From Butyrivibrio proteoclasticus B316 (GTDB lineage Bacteria; Bacillota; Clostridia; Lachnospirales; Lachnospiraceae): 64,000 nt of DNA. The notes beneath the pieces are model-generated. The model was not told where the DNA came from and searched no databases. It was given only the letters and a program-made list of their open reading frames with translations. Numbering within the stretch: position 1 is the stretch's first letter; the number at the start of each line of letters is the position of its first letter. Shown one piece after another: positions 1 through 8,328 of the stretch. The stretch is from contig NC_014389.1 of assembly GCF_000145035.1 (NCBI RefSeq), positions 297,400-361,399 of the forward strand. The letters are read 5' to 3'. The translations under genes were made by a program, and so were the position numbers.

Positions 1-815
1 TTATTGACGGAATATCTGACACTGGTCATTCTCTTGTTATTATGGACAGAGGGTATTCTGGCTTTAACATGATTGAGCATTGCAACAGATATGGCGGTTA
101 TTACGTCATCAGACATCCTCTTACCAATACCATCAAAGAAATCAGTGAGCTTCCAGATGAATCCTGTGACAAATATATAGAAGTCAAAGTCTCTACAAAC
201 AGTCAGCAGTGGTGTGATATCTACGGATATCGTAAGCTTGGTGTCCGTAAGAATAAGAAAATTTCTAAGCTGTATTCGGATAATACTAAGGCTACGCAGT
301 GGGACTTTGAGGTAAAATGCATTGTTAAGTTCCGTGTAGTCAAATTCAAAATAAACGATCCTGATACCGGTAAACAGGTTTGGGAAGTTCTTGTTACGAA
401 TCTGCCACGGGATAAATTTGACTTAAAAACCATGAAACGCATCTACTGGCTCAGATGGAATATCGAGACTTCGTTCAAGGAGCTGAAATATGCACTCGGA
501 GCTATAAACTTCCACAGCAAGAAGGACAAGTTTATCCTTCAGGAGCTGTATGCGCACCTCATTATGTTTAATGCGACAGCGCGTGTGGCAGCGCACATTC
601 CTGTCGAGTATTCCGAAAAAGGATATACCTATGCTGTAGATTTTAAGATGGTAGTCTATATATTTCGCAAGTATTTCAGGCCATTCAGCAAAGATCCACC
701 TGAAGATATGTACGCTGACATGAAACAATATCGACACATGTTAAAGGACGGCAAACATAATATCAGGTTACTAAAACCAAAGTCAGCGGTTTATTTCACA
801 TATAGAGTTGCTTAA
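1..815 (+). CDS. IS4-type DDE transposase, 5' end cut by window edge
   Basis: The frame is open from the first bases of the window, so this is the C-terminal part of a longer gene; the first ATG at 42 is internal. The segment VIMDRGYSGF carries the second catalytic Asp of a DDE transposase. YWLRWNIETSFKELK matches the Y-x2-R-x3-E-x6-K signature of IS4-type enzymes and supplies the catalytic Glu. The C-terminus runs intact to the stop at 813-815 and is followed by hairpins, so the right half of the insertion sequence seems whole. Whether the element is complete depends on sequence to the left. Confidence 0.85.
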   Translation, partial: IDGISDTGHSLVIMDRGYSGFNMIEHCNRYGGYYVIRHPLTNTIKEISELPDESCDKYIEVKVSTNSQQWCDIYGYRKLGVRKNKKISKLYSDNTKATQWDFEVKCIVKFRVVKFKINDPDTGKQVWEVLVTNLPRDKFDLKTMKRIYWLRWNIETSFKELKYALGAINFHSKKDKFILQELYAHLIMFNATARVAAHIPVEYSEKGYTYAVDFKMVVYIFRKYFRPFSKDPPEDMYADMKQYRHMLKDGKHNIRLLKPKSAVYFTYRVA

Positions 816-917
816 GCAGACAAATACGTCTGCTTATAAGTCGTGCAGAAAGTTTATCTTTTTGAGTAAAAGAAAAGTGCCGGACAGGATTTTATTCCTG
901 TGAACCGACACTTTTAG
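816..917 (+). terminator. Hairpins downstream of the transposase
   Basis: A short hairpin (GCAGAC/GTCTGC, 816-833) follows the transposase stop. A stronger imperfect hairpin at about 873-917 (AAAAGTG...CACTTTT arms) is followed by T residues. They probably terminate transposase transcription and may lie close to the right end of the insertion sequence. Confidence 0.5.
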
Positions 918-944
918 TTTTTAATCTGTTTAACTTAATGAACC

Positions 945-1012
945 CCAGATGAATCCAATACCATTTTGAAATTAAAATTTCTTAACTTAATGGTATTGGG
1001 TTTGCTCTGGGC
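945..1012 (-). terminator. Long imperfect inverted repeat 3' of the CHC2 gene
   Basis: CCCAGA and CAATACCATT arms recur in inverted orientation across about 65 bases (CAATACCATT near 956, AATGGTATTG near 991). On the minus strand this lies just after the stop of the CHC2 gene and would form a long hairpin, either a terminator or a remnant of a mobile element end. Confidence 0.4.
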
Positions 1013-1015
1013 GTC

Positions 1016-1783
1016 TTATACAGCAAATTTGAACTTTGAAAGTGATCTTGTTTGGATCCTTGTTATGGTCTTTTTCTTGTATTCCTTAACAAATCCAAGG
1101 TCATATCCATATTTCTTGCAAACCTTCTGATATCTGTATGCAAGTGGGATAAGTCCCTCAATCTCCATTTCAGTAGCTTCCTGTTCCTTAACAGATGAAA
1201 ATGTTTCTGTAAGATAATATGTAAGAAGGTCAATCAGCCTGTAAAACAGTTTGCCAATAACCATCTCATTAAACAAATCTTTATCTTCTCTATAAAGGTC
1301 AACGAGGTTTACTGTTTCGGGGATATACGTGGCGTATCCTTCCAGATCCCTAATCCAAGAACCATTTTCAGGTCTTACGTCTTCCAGCCCATTTATATGC
1401 TGGATTGTTACTCGAGATGAAAGTCCCAAAAGCTTAAGCTGCTTATCTGTTAATGGCAGCGGCTCTTTCTCATCCTGCTGGTACGAAATATCATCCCATG
1501 AAGGGATGTTTGCATATCTTGCGATCATATGCGTTGCTTCCTGATAGGACATCATCTTTACGTTCTGTACCAGTTTGATATTATCTCCGTGGTCACCGCA
1601 TGCATAACAGGTGTATCTTCCATTTTTAATGAAACAACTACCATAATGCTGATCATTATGCGCCGGATTTGGACACAGGATGCTAAGGAGAGACCCCTGG
1701 CGTCTGTATTCAATTCCTAGCATTTCACAGCAGTCCTCGATAGGGACTTCCTTGATCTCCTCCTTCCATTCTGCGTATTCCAT
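1016..1783 (-). CDS. CHC2-type zinc-finger protein, primase-like N-terminal domain only
   Basis: 255 residues. Residues ~15-80 resemble the CHC2 zinc-binding domain of DnaG-type primases: LCPNPAHND supplies Cys and His, and YTCYACGDHGDN supplies the C-x2-C pair. No TOPRIM catalytic domain follows; the remaining ~150 residues are charged and helical. It may therefore recognise DNA without priming, as several plasmid and ICE CHC2 proteins do. The start is supported by AAGGAGATG just upstream. The gene lies 3 bp after the small upstream ORF, whose stop region contains this ribosome binding site, so the two are probably translationally coupled. Confidence 0.75.
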   Translation of the reverse strand: MEYAEWKEEIKEVPIEDCCEMLGIEYRRQGSLLSILCPNPAHNDQHYGSCFIKNGRYTCYACGDHGDNIKLVQNVKMMSYQEATHMIARYANIPSWDDISYQQDEKEPLPLTDKQLKLLGLSSRVTIQHINGLEDVRPENGSWIRDLEGYATYIPETVNLVDLYREDKDLFNEMVIGKLFYRLIDLLTYYLTETFSSVKEQEATEMEIEGLIPLAYRYQKVCKKYGYDLGFVKEYKKKTITRIQTRSLSKFKFAV

Positions 1784-1786
1784 AAA

Positions 1787-1960
1787 TCACATCTCCTTCA
1801 TATAGTCGCGAATCTGATTCTTGCCAAAATCATTTTTGGCTTTATATCTTCTATCTTCAAAAATGCGTCCGCTTTTCACAGAGGTAAAATCAATACATGC
1901 GCGAGACATTCCTGCAGCTCCTTTAATGAGCTCCATCTTTTGTTTTTTCTCTTTAGTCAT
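1787..1960 (-). CDS. Small basic hypothetical protein
   Basis: 57 residues, rich in Lys and Arg, beginning MTKEKKQKM. I chose the ATG at 1960 because AGGAGGGATAAACTT sits just before it; the longer in-frame start lacks a site. It is coupled to the CHC2 gene and shares its promoter. No family recognised. Confidence 0.6.
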   Translation of the reverse strand: MTKEKKQKMELIKGAAGMSRACIDFTSVKSGRIFEDRRYKAKNDFGKNQIRDYMKEM

Positions 1961-2024
1961 AAGTTTATCCCTCCTAATATCTGACATCAATTTTTCTTTA
2001 GATATTATGTAAAAAGATAAAATA

Positions 2025-2090
2025 AATATGTGCGCCGCTTTGCTACCCAGGTCTTGAAAGGCTTTCGCTTTTAAAATAAGGGATTTCCTT
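2025..2090 (-). terminator. Structured element with GGGTAGC motif
   Basis: On the minus strand it reads AAAAGCGAAAGCC ... GGGTAGCAAAGCGGCGC and resembles the element at 45905-45955. It sits after the CAP gene and just before the promoter of the next operon, so it is probably a terminator, though the conserved GGGTAGC and AAGCC pieces exceed a simple hairpin. Confidence 0.4.
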
Positions 2091-2137
2091 TCTTTTAAAA
2101 TATATTTTTATAATTCTTGAATATATATATTTGCCAA

Positions 2138-2848
2138 TCAGTAACCAAATTCCTGTGCCCAGAAGATCATGTCATCTTCTGTATAGTAGATCGCCATTCC
2201 TATGGTCTGGTATTCAGCATTCATGATATTATCCCTATGCGTTGGCGATTCCATCCATGCATTAAATACGGACTCTGCATTGAAATACTGTTTTGCAAGA
2301 TTTTCTGCATACTGAACATCCGGATCTACTGTCCAAAATTCAGTACCATCAGGTCTTGTGTGCGACCAGCTCTCTGAAGCTTCCTTTGCTCTTACGCTGG
2401 CAGCAGATGTAAGGGCATCGCTCCATGATAATGCGGGCATTCCCTGCTCAGCTCTCTTATCATTTATAAGCTTTAAGACTTCCATACAGTTATTGTCAGA
2501 TCCGGTTGTATCCCCGGGTGTATTATCCATGTATTCACTTTTAGCTTCGCTCTTATCTTCTCCTAGCGAGAAATATGTTGCTTCTGATGCATCCTGCGTA
2601 TAATCTTCATTTGCACCATCTTCATTTGAGGCAAAACTGTCATCAACAAGTTCTTCTGTATTTACTAATATGTCATCCCCGCGTGCGTACTCTTTTTCAT
2701 TCTCCTCTTTGGCCATTTCTGTTTTATATAAAGCTGCTTCATCTAGCTCTTTTATTTCGCCTGCGGCAGCAGTTATACTTCTTAATACCGCACCAACGAT
2801 AACGGCGATTAACAGAAAGGCTATAATACGACCACGCCTGCCTTTCAT
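2138..2848 (-). CDS. Secreted or membrane-anchored CAP (SCP-like) protein
   Basis: 236 residues. Residues ~8-30 form a hydrophobic N-terminal signal or anchor (IIAFLLIAVIVGAVL); an acidic linker of ~80 residues follows, and the C-terminal ~110 residues are a CAP domain. Diagnostic pieces are INDKRAEQG.PAL, the SHTRPDG stretch, AENLAK, and AWMESPTHRDNIMN, where the His/Glu pairs of the CAP cavity fall. The start at 2848 is chosen for its GGAGGAATGATTTTT site and because it gives a clean signal. CAP proteins of this kind are common on Firmicute surfaces; the substrate is unknown. A second CAP protein is at 14856-15470. Confidence 0.85.
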   Translation of the reverse strand: MKGRRGRIIAFLLIAVIVGAVLRSITAAAGEIKELDEAALYKTEMAKEENEKEYARGDDILVNTEELVDDSFASNEDGANEDYTQDASEATYFSLGEDKSEAKSEYMDNTPGDTTGSDNNCMEVLKLINDKRAEQGMPALSWSDALTSAASVRAKEASESWSHTRPDGTEFWTVDPDVQYAENLAKQYFNAESVFNAWMESPTHRDNIMNAEYQTIGMAIYYTEDDMIFWAQEFGY

Positions 2849-2902
2849 AAAAATCATTCCTCCTTGTCTTCTTTGAGGCACGATTTTTATTATGGGAAAA
2901 TT

Positions 2903-2938
2903 GAATATAAAAAAATACAGCTGCATCTGCAACTGTAT
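2903..2938 (-). terminator. Rho-independent terminator
   Basis: AAAATACAG and CTGTATTTT arms with T-rich flanks. On the minus strand it starts right after the native stop (2940-2942) of the gene split by the tnpB element, which supports the reconstruction of that gene. Confidence 0.7.
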
Positions 2939-3014
2939 TTTATACTATTTTACTCGTTCTTAAGTCGCTTTTCAGCGAACTTATAAACTTCTTCATTTCA
3001 AGTTTTGAACAGAT

Positions 3015-4503
3015 GTGAACTACCACGCACCTAAAAGATACGTGGCTTCTAAGAGCCTTACGGTTCTATTTAAGAAGTGTGATTGCTTACGCAATCCTTA
3101 TTCTTACAGGCGTGTCCACTTCGCCTCTACTGTATAGAGCCTCAAGGCTCACAACGCTACTTTTACGCAGAATATTAAGTGCTCCATTTACATCAGCATT
3201 CAGAGTTTTACCGGATGATGTTCTGTACTGTCCTCTGTAGATACGTTTGCCGCTGAACATATACTCCTTCGGATTGTCATTATTATAGACAGGGATCACA
3301 TCCTTATCCCAGAATGATGCTTTAGAAGTATATGACTCTTCCTGTTTTATGAAAGTTATGCCATTCAGTTCGCAAAGATATTCAAGCTTGTCACGAAGCT
3401 TTCCGTACGGGATGTTTACAAAGGTCTGATTATTTCTTTTACCGATGTTGCTGTCGCGCTGAAATGTTTCGTTGTATCCAACGACAAGTGTGCCGATGTC
3501 ATTAGAGATACAATAATCTATGACTTTACGTGCAGCTTTGTTCATGTAGTCATTTACTTTGTTGTTACGGTCACGGACAATGGCTTTCTGGCGGTTTGTG
3601 GCCTCTTTGCCAAAATGCTGTTTATCCTTGATGGACTGGAGACGTGCGTTTTCTTTGTTGAACCACTGGTTGATGGATTTAAGCCTTTTCCCGTCAATGA
3701 TGAAAGACCTTCCCGTGTTTGATACTGCGGTCACGAGATTGTTTATCCCAAGGTCTAGTGCAAGTGAATTGTTTTTGTTTAAATTCCTTTGAGTGCATTC
3801 AACTTCATAAGTGTACTGGATCTCAAAGAACCTTGCCTTTGCTTTGGGGATGACGCGTATCTCTTTGATCTTTTTATCAATAAGCATGGGAGGTATGGTT
3901 ATCTCAACAGCCTTATGTGTTTTCTTAAAGCTGTTAGAGAATGGGAGTATCAGCCTGTTGCCGTTATGTCTTACGAATCCTATGACAAGTGTGGTAAAGC
4001 CGTCCTTGGGAAGATAATGTGGCAGTTTGCAGTCTTTGAAAGAATACTTGCCCTGCTTTGCCAGCTTTAACAATCCAAAGAACGACTTGAAGCTGCCATC
4101 TACTTCCTTGAGTATCTGTTGTGCCATGTTGGAGTTCAGTGTCCTGTAGTTGGGGCTTGTTTTAAGAAGGGTGTAGTTCTTCTCATATTTAAGGAACTCG
4201 CCTTCAGTAAAGTAATACTGACGGACGTTATAGATAGCCTCATTAGTAAGGTTTTTGGCTGCGTGGCAAAGTTCCCTGACAGACTTGTAATCGTCCTTTG
4301 ACAGATGCTTGACCTGCTGTTTTACAGTAAGATACATGCAGTGTTCTCCTTTCTGAAGACTCGGAAATGTTATCCTGTATGTATACTATATCACTTGTTT
4401 TACTGTTTCATTATATTATTAGTAAAATATATATTTACTTTTTCTAAACTGACGCCATTCATCCCACGGTCTGAAGACCGATGGGTTTTCTGGCTGATGT
4501 ATT
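3015..4503 (-). mobile_element. IS1341-like (lone tnpB) element of the IS200/IS605 group
   Basis: 1489 bp. The left end lies 3' of TTTAT on the minus strand and has the AGAAAACCC-hairpin-GGGATGAA pattern. The right end is GTGGTAGTTCAC. There is no tnpA and no target duplication, as expected for single-strand transposition. Ends and target match the element at 15823-17380 and the miniature elements. Confidence 0.85.
3087..4337 (-). CDS. tnpB: TnpB, RNA-guided nuclease family, altered RuvC-II position
   Basis: 416 residues. RuvC-I is LALDLGINN with the Asp, and RuvC-III is NADVNGALN with the Asp. The segment where RuvC-II usually has Glu reads GTLVVGYNETFQ, with Gly in place of Glu. The conserved QEESYTSKASF further on could hold a relocated catalytic Glu, as proposed for some TnpB clades. 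The start has AGAAAGGAGAACACTGC upstream. The DNA after the stop to GTTCAC is expected to be the scaffold part of the guide RNA. The insertion target TTTAT predicts the TAM. Confidence 0.9.
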   Translation of the reverse strand: MYLTVKQQVKHLSKDDYKSVRELCHAAKNLTNEAIYNVRQYYFTEGEFLKYEKNYTLLKTSPNYRTLNSNMAQQILKEVDGSFKSFFGLLKLAKQGKYSFKDCKLPHYLPKDGFTTLVIGFVRHNGNRLILPFSNSFKKTHKAVEITIPPMLIDKKIKEIRVIPKAKARFFEIQYTYEVECTQRNLNKNNSLALDLGINNLVTAVSNTGRSFIIDGKRLKSINQWFNKENARLQSIKDKQHFGKEATNRQKAIVRDRNNKVNDYMNKAARKVIDYCISNDIGTLVVGYNETFQRDSNIGKRNNQTFVNIPYGKLRDKLEYLCELNGITFIKQEESYTSKASFWDKDVIPVYNNDNPKEYMFSGKRIYRGQYRTSSGKTLNADVNGALNILRKSSVVSLEALYSRGEVDTPVRIRIA

Positions 4504-4700
4504 ATAAAACAGGACTCTTTCCATCTTGCTTTCCAGAACTTCATTATAATTATTTGAAATTCTAATAACAGTTTCTATCAGCTTATCTGCAGCCTCGTGA
4601 AGCTCTCTGTCTTCCTTAGCCTTTACTACAAGATATTTGTCCAGCTCAGTTCTTTCTCGCTCCCTTTTGTTCTTATCCATGAATACCTATTTCATCCTCC

Positions 4701-4982
4701 TTACATGGCAAAAATCACTTTATTTGCCTTCTCTGCTACTGTCGCTGCATTGTCTTCAGCTAAAAGATTTTTATATCCATCTTCGCTGAACTGATATACG
4801 GGATATCCCAAAGAAACAAGTTCCCTGGTTCTTTTTTCGACATCTGCAGGAATCTCAACTTTCCTGATCCCGCCAATAAAGAAAACGATGTATTTCATGC
4901 GCTCAATACGCCATGAAGCCACATACTTGTCAAAGCTCTTTGTATCTGTAAAAGATACCTGATCCTGAAATGCAAATTTCAT
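4701..4982 (-). CDS. Hypothetical protein, 93 residues
   Basis: Begins MKFAFQDQVSF after GAAAGGAGAACAATC. No signal or membrane segment; central SWRIERMKYIVFFIGG and an Ala-rich C-terminus. First gene of a short operon with the split gene 4680-2940, and it carries one of the recurrent class 2 promoters (5004-5035). No family recognised. Confidence 0.65.
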   Translation of the reverse strand: MKFAFQDQVSFTDTKSFDKYVASWRIERMKYIVFFIGGIRKVEIPADVEKRTRELVSLGYPVYQFSEDGYKNLLAEDNAATVAEKANKVIFAM

Positions 4983-5003
4983 GATTGTTCTCCTTTCTTA
5001 TAA

Positions 5004-5035
5004 CCGACATTAATTTATTCAGCTATATAATGGTT
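5004..5035 (-). promoter_or_regulatory. Class 2 promoter/leader element
   Basis: Minus strand: ACCATTAT, about 13 nt, then TTAATGTCGGTTA, then the ribosome binding site. CATTAT is read as the -10 box and AATGTCGG as a conserved early leader. The same layout recurs at 6691, 15493, 19333, 45864 and 58563. Confidence 0.5.
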
Positions 5036-5058
5036 TTTATAAAAAGAAATAACATTCT

Positions 5059-5097
5059 TGTGCGGAAAAATGAGCCTAAATATTTGTCTGATATAAT
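5059..5097 (+). promoter_or_regulatory. Class 1 promoter, plus-strand copy
   Basis: TGTGCGGAAAAAT, exactly 20 nt, then TATAAT, 22 bp before the start codon of the 5119 gene. This plus-strand copy in front of a plus-strand gene argues that the motif is directional. Confidence 0.65.
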
Positions 5098-5118
5098 ACA
5101 TAGTCAGGAGATTTATAA

Positions 5119-5625
5119 ATGGATACGCAAAGACTTTTACAAAAGATAAATATTAAGGATGCGAACGGAATGGATACTAGGGATGATACCCTGCAGCTTA
5201 TTTCTGATGCGATAGATAAGATGACTCCTCAGGATGTTATCGAGTATAAGGAACATTCTATTAATGCAGACCAGCTATTTGAAAAATATTATCCAAAGCT
5301 TTCGCCGATCCCAGCATCTGCGATACAGCAGATCATATCAAAAATTCCGGATATTATTGCAGATTACGAGAAGGCAGCAGATGAGCGGGGAGAATATTTA
5401 TATCAGCTTTTGTTTGCGGGTATTGCTGCAGAGATATTTAACCAAAACGATAAATCCCCCGTATTTGATGGAGATGTAGATTCATTTTCAGTCATACCGG
5501 ATGATTATACTGCCTGGAAGGAAAAGATAATAGCACTTCTTAAGGAATTTACGCAGAGTGCTAATGGAGCTATTTTATTAGAAATCACATTATTTCTTGG
5601 AATTATTCCAAATAAAAAGAGCTAG
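5119..5625 (+). CDS. Hypothetical protein, 168 residues
   Basis: One of few plus-strand genes here. AGGAGATTTATAA precedes the ATG and a class 1 promoter lies upstream. The protein is mostly helical and acidic (MDTQRLLQKINIKD...), with a hydrophobic C-terminal stretch (AILLEITLFLGII). No known domain seen. Convergent with the 5629 gene, with which it shares a bidirectional terminator. Confidence 0.65.
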   Translation: MDTQRLLQKINIKDANGMDTRDDTLQLISDAIDKMTPQDVIEYKEHSINADQLFEKYYPKLSPIPASAIQQIISKIPDIIADYEKAADERGEYLYQLLFAGIAAEIFNQNDKSPVFDGDVDSFSVIPDDYTAWKEKIIALLKEFTQSANGAILLEITLFLGIIPNKKS

Positions 5626-5648
5626 GGTTTATGAAACCCTGGCTCTTT
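5614..5648. terminator. Bidirectional terminator
   Basis: AAAAGAGC and AGGGTTT on the left pair with AAACCCT and GCTCTTTT on the right, between two convergent genes, with A and T tracts on both sides. Confidence 0.75.
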
Positions 5649-5886
5649 TCTTTAAATAGTCCAAATAATTTTCAAATCCAACAAAAGTAGTTCCTTTGCA
5701 ATACTGCTTTGCTATTCCTCGTCTTTGCGAGATCACAAGGATCTTACTAACAGCTTCTTTCTCCTTACCTCTTGGGGCAGAATACTTAAAAGTTGTAAGA
5801 AGTAAATAGCATTCTGCATTGGAAAGTTTCGCATCCGCTGTTTTAAGATCAAAGCGGTATCCGGTAACAATCTGCAAATCTCCCAT
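5629..5886 (-). CDS. Small hypothetical protein, 85 residues
   Basis: The chosen start (MGDLQIVTGYRFDLK) has AAAGGTGG upstream and lies 20 bp after the sortase stop; a longer start would overlap the sortase gene. Basic C-terminus (LDYLKKRARVS). The sequence reads like a small nucleic-acid or protein binding fold, but no family is recognised. Co-transcribed with the sortase. Confidence 0.6.
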   Translation of the reverse strand: MGDLQIVTGYRFDLKTADAKLSNAECYLLLTTFKYSAPRGKEKEAVSKILVISQRRGIAKQYCKGTTFVGFENYLDYLKKRARVS

Positions 5887-5905
5887 TTTGCCACCTTTCT
5901 GCAGT

Positions 5906-6670
5906 TCAAAGTGTCTGCACCAAGCTTCCATGTACAAAGAGACGCTGTCCTGAATGAGCAATTCCCTGGCAGGTAACCAGAGTAAGAATTCTTCCATCAG
6001 TATTTACATCTGACTTCTGAGTGCTTTTATCAAGCGCCTTCTCTACATACGCATTATGCTGGCCTTTATCGAATGTAACAAACATGCTTGATTTCTCTGT
6101 AGCACTGTATGTTGAGAAGATCTGGTAAGTATAGGTATGATCCTTGGTTACTACCCATATATAATCTTCTATGTTAACATTTTTTAAAGTTCCAAACATT
6201 GTGCGATCTTTCATGTTATGTCCAAAAATAATGGTATTTTCATCTGAAAAATCACTATTGTTTGAGGCATTCATGAAGATTTCGCCATGAGATGATCTCT
6301 TCCCTTCAGCAGTATGCTTAAGAAAGTACTCGTTATCCTCTCCCTGATATACAGGATATGAGAGGTTTATGCTTGGGATATATATCCAAGCAACTGCATC
6401 AGTCTTTGTAAAATCAACATCTTTTACTGATGCAGGAACATCAATCACCTCTCTTTCACCTGCCTTTGCATCTAGTGAGATTTGGCTTACAGCAAGCTTA
6501 ACTGAATTTGTGATGCCATAAGTTACCTGTCTTGCAGAAAAAATGCTGCCCTGCACTTCCTGCGCGTTTTTGACCGTTGTCTCTACCACCTGTGTGCCCA
6601 TTGCCAAATACGCACGTAAAGCAAGTGCCAATACGACGCTTAAAGCGAAACATTTAATCATTCTTTTCAT
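5906..6670 (-). CDS. srtB: Class B sortase
   Basis: 254 residues from MKRMIKC; GAAGGAGAATAAT precedes this ATG. An N-terminal membrane anchor (residues ~4-22) is followed by the sortase barrel. Catalytic residues are visible: His in IIFGHNMKD, Cys in LVTCQG, and Arg in RLFVHG. WIYIPSINLSYPVYQG and EYFLKHT are typical of class B enzymes. It would anchor surface proteins to peptidoglycan or build pili. It is separated by ~3.7 kb from the second sortase and its likely substrates. The promoter is class 2. Confidence 0.9.
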   Translation of the reverse strand: MKRMIKCFALSVVLALALRAYLAMGTQVVETTVKNAQEVQGSIFSARQVTYGITNSVKLAVSQISLDAKAGEREVIDVPASVKDVDFTKTDAVAWIYIPSINLSYPVYQGEDNEYFLKHTAEGKRSSHGEIFMNASNNSDFSDENTIIFGHNMKDRTMFGTLKNVNIEDYIWVVTKDHTYTYQIFSTYSATEKSSMFVTFDKGQHNAYVEKALDKSTQKSDVNTDGRILTLVTCQGIAHSGQRLFVHGSLVQTL

Positions 6671-6690
6671 ATTATTCTCCTTCTGTTTAA

Positions 6691-6720
6691 CCAACATTAA
6701 ATGATATTCGTAATATGGTT
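6691..6720 (-). promoter_or_regulatory. Class 2 promoter/leader element
   Basis: Minus strand ACCATATT, then TTTAATGTTGGTTA, then GAAGGAG, in front of the sortase gene. Confidence 0.45.
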
Positions 6721-6800
6721 TGCGCAGAAAAAAATAAAATCTCTGAAAAGTCAATAGACTAGACGCTAATTTAAAATGAGGGTACGGGTACTGGCCTATT

Positions 6801-7195
6801 ATGCTATTTAATTATGAAATCGTTGATATAGGTGGTTGTAGATATCAGGTAGGAGTTGGGGTTATTATCAATACCAAGACACAGGTTTCCTTTTTAAAGC
6901 CCGGCACTACTTATTTTGCTAATATTTGCATTGAAAATAATGAAGTTGTCGCCAATACAGGCCTTCGTGATGACGAAATTTTTTCTATCTAAGAATGGAT
7001 TGATAAAACCGCATTGAGATCTGGGAAAGGCATCAAAAGTTCCCCTACCGTCACAAGAGCAGCTCCTAGAGCTTGCCAAAAATGCTGTAAAAGAATTAAA
7101 CAGACTATCTAAAAAGAAAACATACAATGCATATGTACCAAGAAGAGAATTTGCCAAGATAATGGACGATGGGGGCTCAAAGAAGAAAAGCTGAG
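6801..7195 (+). pseudogene. Decayed plus-strand gene, unknown function
   Basis: A 63-residue open frame from 6801 (MLFNYEIVDIGG...) stops at 6992. Coding-like sequence continues through a frame change, reading LPSQEQLLELAKNAVKELNR and YVPRREFAKIMDD to about 7190. The pattern suggests one gene broken by a stop and a frameshift. It runs straight into the KilA-N remnant. No confident family. Confidence 0.45.
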
Positions 7196-7510
7196 AGTGA
7201 TGATCCCACAGCGGTAATTCAAAATTGGATGAGAAATAGAGACGTGATTAAATTTCTTGGACTTTTGGGAGGGAGTTCATAATCCGGATTTTAAACCCCT
7301 CGAATTCGAGGGGTTTAGAAATCAGGCAGATATGGTGGAACGTTTGCACATTCAGACATAGCTTTTGAGTTCGCATCATGGATTTCTCCAGAGTTTAAGT
7401 TATATATCATCAAGGATTGCCAGCGCTTAAAGGTTGATAAAAACAGTCGTCTTTCTCTAGGATGGAATTTACATAGGGAGATATCCGAGATATTTTTTGT
7501 AAACATCTCT
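7175..7510 (+). pseudogene. KilA-N domain remnant, frameshifted
   Basis: In pieces, the plus strand spells a KilA-N domain: DDPTAVIQNWMRNRDVIKFLGL, then in another frame WEGVHNPDFKPLEFEGF, then in a third frame YGGTFAHSDIAFEFASW and SPEFKLYIIKD. A conserved middle stretch before YGG is missing, so there are at least two frame changes and a deletion. KilA-N proteins are phage or plasmid DNA-binding factors. The remnant is certainly inactive as a full domain. Confidence 0.75.
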
Positions 7511-7511
7511 A

Positions 7512-7679
7512 TTATTCTTGCTTCTCAGGATTGTCTTCTATGAATTCCATGAAGAAATCAAACATTTTAATTTTGCGTTTTTTAGCCTCTGGGGTCAAAC
7601 CATGACATGTTCGCAAAGGTTTGTCCTTGATGCTATCAAGATATGATTTTACTGGGTTTTCAAGAGCGCCTTTTTCCAT
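7512..7679 (-). CDS. Small hypothetical protein, 55 residues
   Basis: Begins MEKGALENPVKSYLDSIKDK and ends EDNPEKQE; a good AAAGGAG site lies 9 nt before the ATG. Codon use looks coding and the downstream region is decayed phage DNA. No family recognised. Confidence 0.5.
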   Translation of the reverse strand: MEKGALENPVKSYLDSIKDKPLRTCHGLTPEAKKRKIKMFDFFMEFIEDNPEKQE

Positions 7680-7802
7680 AACATAGTTCTCCTTTCAACT
7701 ATTTCTTTAGTTCCCTCATCTATAATCGCCTGCTCAAATGTATTTATCCAGTTTACGTTTGTTTACTGACTCAATTATATCACATGTATACCCATACCTA
7801 GT

Positions 7803-8090
7803 TTACAGAATCTGTATATGGCCAAGCAGAGCCTTCTCTTGCATCTCAGAAGTAATTCCTATGTATCTTTGTGTAGTCACTACGGAGCTGTGCTGTAAGA
7901 ACTGCTGTGCAAGGACTATGTTGAAGTCATTGTTTTTATATATCTCCATTGTAAAGATTTTCGGGTATTTTATCCTAGTATTAGCCTCCACATTAAAATT
8001 CTTATATGGAACCATTGCAAATAAAGCGTCCTATTCCAGGTTTCTCATCAGGTTAATACGCCTTCATTTTATATGTTTCCGATATCGGTT
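7803..8090 (-). pseudogene. Tyrosine recombinase C-terminal remnant
   Basis: The stretch NIVLAQQFLQHSSVVTTQRYIG is the C-terminal catalytic block of XerC/phage integrases, with the H-x-x box (HSS) and the catalytic Tyr in TQRYIG. Upstream the sequence loses its frame (a degenerate R-K-x-F motif survives) and no N-terminal domain is present. Probably the relic of the integrase of a lost element, together with the KilA-N remnant. Confidence 0.7.
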
Positions 8091-8101
8091 TAACTTCAAA
8101 A

Positions 8102-8311
8102 TTAACTCTTGGCTTTCTTTGGCCATTTCTTTTCTTCAAGAAGAATAATCGCTTCATCATATTCTTTATATGAAAGATTATCTTCTATCGCCAGTCGTTT
8201 AACCAGTTCTTTGGCTTCTTTGAGATCACACTTTTCTATGGCCGCCTTAAGAGTTATTTCACCGCACGAAATCTCGTGTCTCATGTATTCTATCTTTTCT
8301 ACTGATACCAT
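8102..8311 (-). CDS. Small charged helical protein, 69 residues
   Basis: MVSVEKIEYMRHEIS..., with an AGGAGGTACCGT site. Predicted all-helical, ending in a Lys-rich tail (EEKKWPKKAKS). It follows the PPIase lipoprotein by 17 bp and is probably in its operon. No known family. Confidence 0.6.
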   Translation of the reverse strand: MVSVEKIEYMRHEISCGEITLKAAIEKCDLKEAKELVKRLAIEDNLSYKEYDEAIILLEEKKWPKKAKS

Positions 8312-8328
8312 ACGGTACCTCCTAGAAC

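Larger units (their letters stand above)
2940..4680 (-). pseudogene. Small hypothetical gene split by a tnpB element
   Basis: The 5' part is 4680-4504 (MDKNKRERER..., ending VLFY) and the 3' part is 3014-2940. Removing 3015-4503 joins TTT TAT to ATC TGT TCA in frame and gives an 83-residue protein ending DLRTSKIV just before a terminator. With the insert, translation from the native start runs into the element and stops after about a dozen extra residues. The protein is charged and helical; function unknown. The frame-perfect join defines the insertion point exactly. Confidence 0.8.
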
